NCBI RefSeq assembly: GCF_002557795.1
Contig: NZ_CP023777.1
Location: forward strand, 2,613,001 to 2,677,000
Source of the DNA: Chitinophaga caeni
Lineage (GTDB): Bacteria > Bacteroidota > Bacteroidia > Chitinophagales > Chitinophagaceae
DNA length: 64,000 bases
Direction of reading: 5' to 3'
Below are positions 46,810 through 54,783 of the stretch, piece by piece (within the stretch, counting starts at the first letter, position 1; every line of letters begins with the position of its first letter). Made by a program: the position numbers and the translations under genes. The notes under the pieces were generated by a model that saw only the letters and a list, made by a program, of their open reading frames with translations, ran no database searches and was not told where the DNA came from.

Positions 46810-47907
46810 ATGATCACGAAAGAGCAGATTTTAGAAGCCCTGGGCAACGTGGAAGAACCGGATCTGAAGAAGGACCTGGTTACGCTGAACATGGTGAAAG
46901 ATATAGCGATTGACGGCAATAAAGTTTCCTTCACCGTGGTGTTAACTACCCCGGCTTGTCCTTTGAAGGAAATGATTAAAATGGCCTGTATCAACGCGAT
47001 CCGTATTTACGTTAGCAAGGAGGCCGAAGTAGAAGTGAAAATGACTGCTAATGTTAGTACTAACCGCAAAGACGGGAAGAGCATGTTACCGGGCGTGAAA
47101 AATATTATCGTAGTGGCTTCCGGTAAAGGCGGCGTAGGTAAATCTACCGTAGCAGCTAACCTAGCCCTTGCTTTAGCGCAAGATGGCGCTTCCGTGGGCT
47201 TGATGGATGCCGACATATACGGGCCAAGCGTGCCGATCATGTTCGGCGTACGTGGAGAGCGACCTATGATGCAAACGATTAACGGTAAAGATATGATCCT
47301 GCCGATGGAAAAATACGGCATCAAGTTCATGTCAATCGGACTTTTGGTGGATGAAAAACAAGCGATCGTATGGCGCGGCCCGATGGCCAGTAGCGCCTTA
47401 CGGCAATTTGTTTCGGACGTTCATTGGGGAGAACTGGATTACCTGGTGATCGATATGCCGCCGGGTACGGGAGATATTCACCTGACGCTCGTGCAAACAG
47501 TGCCGGTTACCGGTGCCGTAATCGTTACAACACCGCAGGATGTTGCACTTGCTGATGCTAAGAAAGGTATCGCGATGTTTAGCAGCCCGCAGATCAAGGT
47601 GCCGATCATCGGTTTGGTTGAAAATATGGCATATTTTACCCCGGCAGAATTGCCTGGCAACAAATACTATATCTTTGGTAAAGAAGGGGGCAAACGCTTG
47701 GCTGATGAGCTGGATTTGCCATTCTTAGGACAAATTCCCTTGGTTCAAAGCATCCGGGAAGGAGGAGATTACGGCGAGCCGGTAATGGCAAGTCAAGATG
47801 CTATTACCAAGGAAGCATTCCTGGAGTTCGCGGGAAATGCAGCCAGGAGCATTGCCATGAGAAATGCCAATATAGATCCAACTCAAATAGTAGAAATTAC
47901 TGTATAA
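46810..47907 (+). CDS. mrp: Mrp/NBP35 (ApbC) family P-loop ATPase, iron-sulfur carrier
   Basis: 365 residues. The N-terminal MIP18/DUF59 domain (about 1-80) contains VVLTTPACPLKEMI. The ATPase domain has a deviant Walker A SGKGGVGKST at about 104-113, LMDADIYGPSVP and VIDMPPGTGDIHL. Such proteins carry [4Fe-4S] clusters to apoproteins. In many homologues the motif CPxC follows GxVENM; here the segment reads GLVENMAYFTPAELPGNKYY with no cysteine, so the bridging-cluster site looks absent. A hairpin follows the stop. Confidence 0.93.
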   Translation: MITKEQILEALGNVEEPDLKKDLVTLNMVKDIAIDGNKVSFTVVLTTPACPLKEMIKMACINAIRIYVSKEAEVEVKMTANVSTNRKDGKSMLPGVKNIIVVASGKGGVGKSTVAANLALALAQDGASVGLMDADIYGPSVPIMFGVRGERPMMQTINGKDMILPMEKYGIKFMSIGLLVDEKQAIVWRGPMASSALRQFVSDVHWGELDYLVIDMPPGTGDIHLTLVQTVPVTGAVIVTTPQDVALADAKKGIAMFSSPQIKVPIIGLVENMAYFTPAELPGNKYYIFGKEGGKRLADELDLPFLGQIPLVQSIREGGDYGEPVMASQDAITKEAFLEFAGNAARSIAMRNANIDPTQIVEITV

Positions 47908-47915
47908 TTATATTT

Positions 47916-47948
47916 TTCCCGGGGAAAGAAATGAGCTTTTCCCGGGAA
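47916..47948 (+). terminator. Hairpin after mrp
   Basis: TTCCCGGG pairs with CCCGGGAA across a 17-nt loop, 9 bp beyond the mrp stop. It lacks a strong T-tract on the plus strand, so terminator activity is tentative. Confidence 0.4.
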
Positions 47949-48006
47949 ATTTCCTGCCAACTTACCCGTATATTTACCCCGAAGCAATTCATATTAATTT
48001 AATACT

Positions 48007-48636
48007 ATGTACGTTCCAAAATATAACCGGGAGGAGGATTGGGCTTCCATTGCCAATTTTATCAAGGAAAACGGTTTCGGAATGCTGATTTCTACGAGGG
48101 ACGGCATCCCGGAGGCCACGCACATCCCGATGGAGCTGGTCGAGAAAGAACCGGGGAAATTTGTAATTCACGGGCATATTTCCAGGGCAAACCTACAATG
48201 GCAAGCTTTCGGTTCGGAACAGGAGTTTTTGGCCGTATTTACGGCGCCGCATGCTTATATATCGGCGTCCTGGTACGGGGAAGATAAGATTCCTACATGG
48301 AATTATATCGCGGTGCATGTGTATGGACAGACGCGTTTATTGAACAAAGAAGAGTCGGAGCTGTTATTAGATAACCTGGTGAACCGCTATGAAGGCGGGC
48401 TGGAGCATGGTGTGAAGTTGGCCGACATCGAAGCGGCTGAACTTTCCAGTAATATCAAGGCCATTGCCGCTTTCGAGTTAGCAGTAGACCGGGTGCAAGC
48501 AAGATTTAAGTTGAGCCAAAATCGTCATGATCGCGATTATGAAAGCGTCATCGATCATTTGAAAGCTAAGGGGGACGAAAATTCCTTGCAGATTGCCGCC
48601 GAGATGGAGAAAAGGCGCAAATCGGCTCGAAGTTGA
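48007..48636 (+). CDS. PaiB-like FMN-binding split-barrel protein
   Basis: 209 residues of the FMN-binding negative transcriptional regulator family (PaiB of Bacillus). It starts MYVPKYNREEDWASIANFIKEN. GMLISTRDGIPEATHIPMEL, FVIHGHISRANLQWQAF, FTAPHAYISASWYGEDKIPTWNY and the C-terminal IAAFELAVDRVQARFKLSQNR all match. The family binds FMN in a split beta-barrel. The regulatory name comes from Bacillus sporulation genetics, and here the role is unknown. It is monocistronic between mrp and pyrF. Confidence 0.9.
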   Translation: MYVPKYNREEDWASIANFIKENGFGMLISTRDGIPEATHIPMELVEKEPGKFVIHGHISRANLQWQAFGSEQEFLAVFTAPHAYISASWYGEDKIPTWNYIAVHVYGQTRLLNKEESELLLDNLVNRYEGGLEHGVKLADIEAAELSSNIKAIAAFELAVDRVQARFKLSQNRHDRDYESVIDHLKAKGDENSLQIAAEMEKRRKSARS

Positions 48637-48731
48637 AAAATTAGCAAATTAATTATTGAAAAAATATCCCGTTTCGCGAAATTCGCCTGGCGATATAAGG
48701 AAGTTTTCCGGGGCTAATAGCCTCTTTTACT

Positions 48732-48739
48732 TATTTTTG
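48732..48739 (+). promoter_or_regulatory. -7 box of pyrF
   Basis: TATTTTTG matches TAnnTTTG, 19 bp before the ATG at 48759. The -33 region has only TTTC at 23-bp spacing. Confidence 0.4.
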
Positions 48740-48758
48740 CGCCCCTAATTAGAAATTT

Positions 48759-49571
48759 ATGAATAGACAGGAACTTGTGAACACCATCAGGGAGAAGAAG
48801 TCTTATTTATGTGTCGGGCTAGATACCGATATCAGCAAGATTCCGAAACACCTGCTCTCGCATGCCGACCCGGTTTTCGCATTCAACAAAGCCATCATTG
48901 ATGCAACGAAAGATCTCTGCGTAGCATATAAAATTAATACGGCCTTCTACGAAAGCCTGGGCATCCGCGGTTGGGAAACCTTGCAACGCACCGTGGAATA
49001 TATTCCCAAAGGTATCTTCACCATTGCCGACGCGAAACGGGGAGATATCGGCAATACTGCTACTCAATATGCTAAAACTTTTTATGAAACGTATGCCTTT
49101 GACTCGGTAACGGTGGCACCGTACATGGGTAAGGACAGCGTAACGCCTTTCTTGGAATTTAACCAGAAATGGGCCATCGTATTGGGGCTCACCTCCAATG
49201 AAGGCAGCAAGGACTTTCAATTGCAGAAAGTAGGGAATACATATTTATATGAAAAGGTGATGAAGACTTGTGCTTCCTGGGGAACGGTTGAGAATATGAT
49301 GTTCGTTGTTGGGGCTACGCAGGCCGATTCTATCGGGCATATACGCAGCTTCTTGCCGGATCATTTCTTCCTGGTTCCCGGTGTCGGCGCACAAGGCGGC
49401 AGCTTGAAAGATATTTCGGAAAAAGGATTAAATAAGGATGGTGGATTGTTGGTAAATGCCAGCAGGGCGGTTATTTATGCTGGTAATGATGAGAATTTTG
49501 CCGAAGATGCACGGAATTCGGCCATGAAATACCAAGCGGAAATGGGCATGTACCTAGGGAATGCAATATAG
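48759..49571 (+). CDS. pyrF: Orotidine 5'-phosphate decarboxylase (long, type 2)
   Basis: Final step of UMP synthesis. 270 residues, the longer mycobacterial/Bacteroidota form. LCVGLDTDISKIPKHL leads, VAYKINTAFYESLG follows, and the catalytic D91-A-K93-R-G-D96 lies in FTIADAKRGDIGNTA. VTVAPYMGKDSVTPFL and FLVPGVGAQGG bind phosphate. It is cytoplasmic and monocistronic. Confidence 0.96.
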   Translation: MNRQELVNTIREKKSYLCVGLDTDISKIPKHLLSHADPVFAFNKAIIDATKDLCVAYKINTAFYESLGIRGWETLQRTVEYIPKGIFTIADAKRGDIGNTATQYAKTFYETYAFDSVTVAPYMGKDSVTPFLEFNQKWAIVLGLTSNEGSKDFQLQKVGNTYLYEKVMKTCASWGTVENMMFVVGATQADSIGHIRSFLPDHFFLVPGVGAQGGSLKDISEKGLNKDGGLLVNASRAVIYAGNDENFAEDARNSAMKYQAEMGMYLGNAI

Positions 49572-50010
49572 AAAACACTGTATTTTTATCATTGTTGTCC
49601 GACTAAAAATACTTTAAAGGTACTTGAATTTCTTACCTTGTCAAGGATATAAGCGAAGGATGATACATTCAAAATCCGGGGTACCTCCCGCCAAGAGAAC
49701 CGTGGAACTTCGCACCGTTGATAGCGAAGGGAAGCTTGGCCATACAGTAATAGAAAAGCTAGATCGAGCGATCAAATTGGTGGCCGTAATGGCCAATTTG
49801 TGCCCTTTTTGGGCAAGCAAAAAAGTACAAGAAACGAGCAGATGAACATTGAATCGAACTATTGAGGGATCAAATTGCTCCCCGGTTAAAATTTAGTCAG
49901 ACAATAATGTATTTTTTATAAATTATTTATAGCCAGCCGATCGCGGTTGGCTATTATTTTTTATGATTGGATATCCTCCGGATTTTTGCTGGGAACGAAA
50001 GGTGACTTTA
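49572..50010. other. Intergenic stretch with small structured elements, no credible gene
   Basis: 439 bp between pyrF and the YciI-like gene. A 73-codon plus-strand ORF (49624-49845) has no recognisable domain, Bacteroidota promoter or ribosome site and is not called. The DNA contains paired arms AAATTGG/CCAATTT (around 49775-49801) and TGCCC/GGGCA (around 49801-49816), then AAGCAAAAAAGTACAAG. This looks like a decayed intergenic repeat. A strong hairpin ends the stretch. Confidence 0.5.
49930..49953. terminator. Terminator hairpin downstream of the YciI-like gene
   Basis: TAGCCA, a G-T wobble and CCG pair with CGG and TGGCTA around ATCG, followed by TTATTTTTTAT on the plus strand. A/T tracts on both sides allow bidirectional action. 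Confidence 0.65.
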
Positions 50011-50439
50011 TTATTTATATGCTACCGGTTGTGAAGGATACCAAGCTTTTACTTGGTAAGACAATTTACCGCTCGATATTGCAACGTCAGCTTCTAAAAT
50101 ATTTATTACTTCTAAACTGTCGAGATGCTTCATTAGCAGGAAGCTATTCCATTCATCACCTGGATTTGTTGTCCCGTTTGCCAAAATGATTCCATCCTCT
50201 TGCAATTGCATTATGTATTGATGGTGATCATTGTATAACCGATCCGGTGTAGGATTAAAATCCGGGTTCAGTTCAAATGAAATAAACCAGCATTTGCCCG
50301 CGCTAGATTTTTCGCTTGCCAGTATTACCGGGACTACTTCATCTTTAATCCCGAATGAATGTTGTAATGACGGGGGATCGCTTACAGAAAATGCAACCAA
50401 TACAGCCAAAAGGCAGATGGTTGGTACTAATTTAGACAT
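50011..50439 (-). CDS. Secreted YciI-like domain protein
   Basis: 142 residues. A signal peptide MSKLVPTICLLAVLVAFSVS is followed by a single YCII-related alpha/beta domain: CWFISFELNPDFNPTPDRLYNDHHQYIMQLQEDGIILANG, then FLLMKHLDSLEVINILEADV and KLSYQVKAWYPSQ. The His-Asp arrangement of YciI (HHQYIMQLQEDG) is kept. Most YciI proteins are cytoplasmic, so an exported version is mildly unusual. The function is unknown. It is monocistronic on the minus strand. Confidence 0.75.
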   Translation of the reverse strand: MSKLVPTICLLAVLVAFSVSDPPSLQHSFGIKDEVVPVILASEKSSAGKCWFISFELNPDFNPTPDRLYNDHHQYIMQLQEDGIILANGTTNPGDEWNSFLLMKHLDSLEVINILEADVAISSGKLSYQVKAWYPSQPVAYK

Positions 50440-50564
50440 TGGCTACTTGGTTTGTAGAAAGATAATAAAGATCAGTTTTACTTCCTAGTAGATTTAGTAT
50501 CTTGCTATTCCCGCGCCATAAAATGCGGTATTTCAACCATCGTTAACACAAAATCCTAAGATCC

Positions 50565-51743
50565 ATGCACCAAGATTTATTCCAATCTCCCGATTATTAC
50601 CAATTAGATGATTTGCTGTCCGAAGAACATAAGATGGTTCGCGCCGCGGTGAGGGATTACATTAAAACGGAAATATCACCTATCATAGATAAGCATTGCC
50701 AGCAAGCAACTTTCCCGTCAAAAATAATAAAGGGCTTGGGTAATTTGGGCTGCTTCGGTCCTACTATACCTGCTGAATACGGCGGTGGCGGACTAGATTA
50801 CATTTCTTACGGGCTGATGATGCAAGAGTTGGAAAGGGGAGATAGCGGTATCCGCTCCACGGCATCAGTACAAGGATCGTTAGTGATGTTACCGATTTAT
50901 AAATATGGTACGGAAGAGCAAAAGCAAAAATACTTGCCGCAATTAGCCAGGGGAGAAATGATGGGCTGCTTCGGTTTAACGGAGCCGGATTTTGGATCCA
51001 ACCCTGCCGGGATGTTGACGTATTTCGAGGAAGATGGAGATGATATTTTATTGACAGGCGCCAAGATGTGGATATCCAATGCACCCTTTGCAGATATCGC
51101 CATCGTATGGGCTAAAAATGAAACAGGGAAAGTGCAAGGCATTATCGTGGAGCGAGGCATGGAAGGTTTCACAAGCCCGGAAACAAAAGATAAATGGAGT
51201 TTAAGGGCCAGCGCCACCGGGGAATTGGTGTTTGATAATGTGAGGATTCCGAAATCGAATATATTACCCGGCGCCAAGGGTTTGGGAACGGCATTATCAT
51301 GCCTTTCTTCGGCCAGGTTTGGTATTGCCTGGGGAGCTATCGGCGCCGCGATGGATTGTTACGATACGGCATTACGTTATGCTAAAGAAAGGGTGCAATT
51401 TGAAAGGCCGATAGCAGGCTTTCAATTGACGCAAAAGAAGTTAGCTGAAATGATTACCGAAATCACGAAAGCACAACTGATGAATTGGAGATTAGCAGTT
51501 TTGATGAACGAAGGGAAAGCCAGCGCAGAACAAATTTCGATGGCTAAAAGAAATGCCTGCATCACGGCGATTCAAATCGCCCGGGAGTCGCGGCAAATAC
51601 TGGGGGCAATGGGTATTTCCGGTGAATATTCGATCATGCGCCATATGATGAACCTGGAAAGCGTTATTACCTATGAAGGAACTCATGAAGTACATTTGCT
51701 GATTACCGGTATGGATATTACAGGGATGAATGCTTTTAAATAA
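50565..51743 (+). CDS. Acyl-CoA dehydrogenase, glutaryl-CoA dehydrogenase-like
   Basis: A 392-residue FAD enzyme. MMQELERGDSGIRSTASVQGSLVM, CFGLTEPDFGSNPAGM, GAKMWISNAPFADIAIVWAK and the C-terminal LGAMGISGEYSIMRHMMNLES match the glutaryl-CoA dehydrogenase branch. The catalytic base is E371 in ITYEGTHEVHLL. Glutaryl-CoA dehydrogenase activity would place it in lysine/tryptophan degradation, but short-chain acyl-CoA substrates cannot be excluded. apbE begins 13 bp downstream and may share the transcript. Confidence 0.92.
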   Translation: MHQDLFQSPDYYQLDDLLSEEHKMVRAAVRDYIKTEISPIIDKHCQQATFPSKIIKGLGNLGCFGPTIPAEYGGGGLDYISYGLMMQELERGDSGIRSTASVQGSLVMLPIYKYGTEEQKQKYLPQLARGEMMGCFGLTEPDFGSNPAGMLTYFEEDGDDILLTGAKMWISNAPFADIAIVWAKNETGKVQGIIVERGMEGFTSPETKDKWSLRASATGELVFDNVRIPKSNILPGAKGLGTALSCLSSARFGIAWGAIGAAMDCYDTALRYAKERVQFERPIAGFQLTQKKLAEMITEITKAQLMNWRLAVLMNEGKASAEQISMAKRNACITAIQIARESRQILGAMGISGEYSIMRHMMNLESVITYEGTHEVHLLITGMDITGMNAFK

Positions 51744-51756
51744 TAGATAACTTACT

Positions 51757-52761
51757 ATGCCAAGATTTTTTATGTTGCTTTTGGCCTGCTGTTGGACCCA
51801 ATGGTTATCAACCCAAGAATTGTTTACGATAAAAGGAGAAGCGCAAGGAACTTATTATATCATCAAGTATGTTGCTGTAAAGGAAGTGAATTGCCGGCAA
51901 GGTATCGACACGATATTTAACAAGATGGATGCATCACTTTCCTTATATAAACCGGGTTCTTTAATTAACAGGTTTAACGAACAGGGAGATGGTGTGCGGA
52001 TGGATAGTTATATGGCAGCAGTTTTAAGAAAATCATTAGAGGTGTATAAGATTTCTGGCGGCTTATTTGATATTACCGTAAAGCCTTTGGTTGATGCCTG
52101 GGGCTTCGGGGTAAAAAGGCACCGGGAGGTGCCAAAGCGAGAAAATATCCGGGAAATATTGAAACATGTAGGATCCCGCTACCTGTTGATCGATGGAGAT
52201 TCTTTACTAAAAAAGAAGCCGGGAGTCCAGATCGATTGCAACGGTATCGCGCAAGGTTACACGGTAGATGTAATCTGTGAATACCTCTCATCGCTCGGTA
52301 TAGAGAATTACCTGGTCGATGTGGGTGGGGAGTTAAGATCTAAAGGAAAGAACCCTAAAAATAGAAATTGGACCATCGGGATTGAGCGACCGGAATCTGA
52401 CGGCGACCGGGTTTATCCTTCTATGGCCACGATCGTTTTAAATGGGCAAGGTGTTGCCACAAGTGGCAATTACCGCAGGTTCTTTGATGAAGGCGAAATA
52501 CGTTATACGCATACTATTAACCCTAAAACAGGGGAAGCATTGCATCATAAGGTGATCAGCGTAACCGTTGTTGCGCCCGATTGTATTACCGCCGATGCAT
52601 ATGATAATGTTTTTTTCTTAATGGGTGTAGAGAAAGGCTTGAAGTTCGCACGGCAACACCCTGAATTGAAACTGGCTGTTCACTATGTTTTTAAAGATGG
52701 AAATGGGCAAACGCGGGAAAAGTATAGCGCCGCATTTGAGCAATTACTTCTAAAGAAATAG
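51757..52761 (+). CDS. apbE: FAD:protein FMN transferase
   Basis: 334 residues. An exported N-terminus (MPRFFMLLLACCWTQWLS) precedes the ApbE domain. Landmarks are GEAQGTYYIIKYV, FDITVKPLVDAWGFG, VQIDCNGIAQGYTVDVI, YLVDVGGELRSKG, ATSGNYRRFF, YTHTINPKTGEAL and ITADAYDNVFFLMG. ApbE attaches FMN covalently to threonine of flavoproteins such as NqrB/NqrC and RnfG; no such target is in the window. It lies 13 bp after the acyl-CoA dehydrogenase. Confidence 0.94.
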   Translation: MPRFFMLLLACCWTQWLSTQELFTIKGEAQGTYYIIKYVAVKEVNCRQGIDTIFNKMDASLSLYKPGSLINRFNEQGDGVRMDSYMAAVLRKSLEVYKISGGLFDITVKPLVDAWGFGVKRHREVPKRENIREILKHVGSRYLLIDGDSLLKKKPGVQIDCNGIAQGYTVDVICEYLSSLGIENYLVDVGGELRSKGKNPKNRNWTIGIERPESDGDRVYPSMATIVLNGQGVATSGNYRRFFDEGEIRYTHTINPKTGEALHHKVISVTVVAPDCITADAYDNVFFLMGVEKGLKFARQHPELKLAVHYVFKDGNGQTREKYSAAFEQLLLKK

Positions 52762-52803
52762 CTGTCGGTATAAATTTTAATACCACGGTATTTTAGATAA
52801 AAA

Positions 52804-52827
52804 GCCCCGGCTTTATGAAACCGGGGC
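52804..52827 (-). terminator. Terminator of the outer-membrane barrel gene
   Basis: GCCCCGG pairs with CCGGGGC around a 10-nt loop. On the minus strand it runs into CTTTTTATC. It may also stop apbE from the other side. Confidence 0.75.
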
Positions 52828-52878
52828 CACATTCTCACAAGATTCGATGGTTTCCGTTAACACGGATATTTTTACTAC

Positions 52879-53499
52879 TTACCGGAGGTGAAATTTCACA
52901 CCTACATTGGCTTGTACTGTATTGAAGTTTGTTAACTCTGCCACCTTGTACGGTGAAAAATTATACTGTACATGGGCATTAAAAAGTACCGGCGAATATT
53001 TCCCGAAAGGAACGTTTATTCCCAGTTCCGGGCTTACCATGAATTGCCAACTATTATCATCATCCACGAACTGACCGTAATATTTCTCATATTGGAAATT
53101 AGCCACACCGATGTTTAAGCCCCCGTAAGGGATAACCTTAGAGCCGGGCTTCGTGAAATTATATTGTGCAGCAGCCAAGATTGGAATGGTTTGCAGCGTA
53201 CGTGTTTGCACGGCAGAAATATCACCATCCTTGATAGGGTAAACTGCCCGGGCAGATTTTTCATAAAAATCTTGGTATCCAACATTCAAGCCGACACTTA
53301 AATTGTCGTTGATGGCATATTGAAATCCCGCTTTCCAGCCGCGGAAGCTGGTGTTGTTCGCATAATCCTTCAAGCTGCTTAAAGGTTGGGCAATGCTGTA
53401 GTTTAATTGAAAACTAACAGGAGGTCTTGTTTGGGCCTGTGCGCCTTGCAAAGCGAAAGCACCCAGGAATACGGCTAATAATATCTTTAAACTTTTCAT
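52879..53499 (-). CDS. Outer-membrane beta-barrel protein
   Basis: 206 residues. The signal peptide MKSLKILLAVFLGAFALQGAQAQ is followed by about eight amphipathic strands alternating with turns (GWKAGFQYAINDNLSVGLNVGYQ; TIPILAAAQYNFTKPGSKVIPYGGLNIGVANFQY). It ends in ANVGVKFHLR. It is the size and style of the OmpA/OmpX-like eight-stranded barrels common in Bacteroidota. The ligand or function is unknown. It lies 23 bp downstream of the DUF4136 lipoprotein on the same strand, so the two are probably co-transcribed. Confidence 0.83.
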   Translation of the reverse strand: MKSLKILLAVFLGAFALQGAQAQTRPPVSFQLNYSIAQPLSSLKDYANNTSFRGWKAGFQYAINDNLSVGLNVGYQDFYEKSARAVYPIKDGDISAVQTRTLQTIPILAAAQYNFTKPGSKVIPYGGLNIGVANFQYEKYYGQFVDDDNSWQFMVSPELGINVPFGKYSPVLFNAHVQYNFSPYKVAELTNFNTVQANVGVKFHLR

Positions 53500-53522
53500 C
53501 TTTCATCCATTTAATAGTCCAA

Positions 53523-54170
53523 CTATAATGTTGTTTCCAGGTAGGTAGATTGATCGAAAACAGCTTTTACCATGCTTTCAATGTTATTGCTGTTCCAAAC
53601 ACCTTGGCCCCTTAACATGGCATTCCAGATTGTTGTCAACTGGTTATCGCCTTCTTTGGCAGCATTTTTAAGATCTACTAAATCTATCGCTACGGAACGT
53701 TCCTTGTAGTTGAAAACGCCATAATAAGGAGGGAAGTAATATCCCCAACCGGGATATCCCCAATAACCGGGATCCCAATAGCCGGGCCATCCGCTCCAGT
53801 AACCGGGGCCACCGATCACTACGGAACTGTAAGTATTGTCGATGCGGGTCAAGTTAACTGCCAGGTCAGGACTTGCCGTTTTATCTACCAGTTTATACCC
53901 GCGGTCAATGAAAGATTGTTTTACGGTGTTGATCAATTGTTGATCGTAGTTAGTCAGTTCTTTGCTATAATCGCCATTATTCGTGACAACAGCCACCGAA
54001 TCCACGATACTGAACGTACTGTAAGTTCCAAAATCGACATCTTTGTCGTAATTGGTAACATAAATTCTTGTTTCTTCTTCCGATAAATTATCGATGGGGT
54101 CCTTCCTGCAACTGGATATTAGGGAGGCTATTACGAGGGAAGCACCCATCAAGATCCAAATCTTTTTCAT
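53523..54170 (-). CDS. DUF4136 lipoprotein
   Basis: 215 residues from the ATG at 54170 (MKKIWILMGASLVIASLISSC), with lipobox SSC at about residue 21. The longer frame to 54242 would place 24 residues before the signal. The DUF4136 domain starts near VTNYDKDVDFGTYSTFSIVD and has INTVKQSFIDRGYKLVDK. A Gly/Tyr/Trp/Pro-rich loop, GGPGYWSGWPGYWDPGYW followed by GYPGWGYYFPPYYG, interrupts the domain. It ends NIESMVKAVFDQSTYLETTL. Envelope location is expected; the function is unknown. It precedes the beta-barrel gene. Confidence 0.85.
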   Translation of the reverse strand: MKKIWILMGASLVIASLISSCRKDPIDNLSEEETRIYVTNYDKDVDFGTYSTFSIVDSVAVVTNNGDYSKELTNYDQQLINTVKQSFIDRGYKLVDKTASPDLAVNLTRIDNTYSSVVIGGPGYWSGWPGYWDPGYWGYPGWGYYFPPYYGVFNYKERSVAIDLVDLKNAAKEGDNQLTTIWNAMLRGQGVWNSNNIESMVKAVFDQSTYLETTL

Positions 54171-54430
54171 AATGTACTTTTTTTCGAGTGTGTAAAACTC
54201 ATTGCTAATTTGCATCTTCACCGTACGGTTGTGTCGTTGCAATTATCTTCTTCATTTCAAACGTATTAGACACCGAGATGTTACGGCATGTTTACAAGTG
54301 TTTTGTTAATTCTTTTCTAAGAAATTGTTAATACAAGAAGGTTGCCAATTTAATTGATATAGCAATAAGAATTAATATATCAGGAATGATATATTTGTTT
54401 GTATATTAATTAGGCGAACGGAGGCAGCTT

Positions 54431-54654
54431 AGTATTTGTATCCTGGGAATTGCTGGTCGGGAATTGCTGGTTCGGATTTGTAGGTCGGATTTGTAGGTAG
54501 GGAATTGCTGGTCGGGAATTGCTGGTTCGGGATTTGTAGGTTGGATTTGTAGGTTGGATTTGTAGGTTGGGATTTGCTGGTCGGAATTGCTGGTCGGGAT
54601 TTGTAGGTCGGATTTGTAGGTCGGGATTTGTAGGTTGGGCTCGCGAGCCCAACC
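54431..54654. repeat. Array of about 14 short tandem units ending in a TCGCGA palindrome (locus C)
   Basis: Contiguous 13-15 bp units from 54445, of two alternating kinds: GGGAATTGCTGGTC and GGATTTGTAGGTT with small variations. The last unit grows into a perfect 22-bp palindrome at 54633-54654: arm GGTTGGGC, centre TCGCGA, arm GCCCAACC. There are no unique spacers. Minus-strand ORFs across it read only Tyr-Lys-Ser / Pro-Thr-Asn repeats and are not credible genes. The flanks 54171-54430 and 54655-54783 hold no gene. Confidence 0.87.
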
Positions 54655-54783
54655 AGCAGTTGGTTATCTGTTCGATTCAATAAATGAGTTTAGTCAATCA
54701 AATCAGCAGCTTCATGGCGCGGAAACCTTCGCTGATGGATATAAAATAAAATAATATGGGGGATTATAAGTGTGCGGATTGAT

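Noticed and set aside
49624..49845. 73-codon plus-strand ORF after pyrF
   Set aside because: It has no domain, signal peptide, good promoter or ribosome site, and it overlaps structured repeat-like DNA.
54431..54654. Possible CRISPR array
   Set aside because: Units are contiguous without unique spacers, are only 13-15 bp long, and no cas gene is present.
54410..54680. Two minus-strand ORFs of 80-83 codons rich in Tyr-Lys-Ser and Pro-Thr-Asn
   Set aside because: They consist entirely of the tandem DNA units and shift unit length (13, 14 and 15 bp) without frame conservation.
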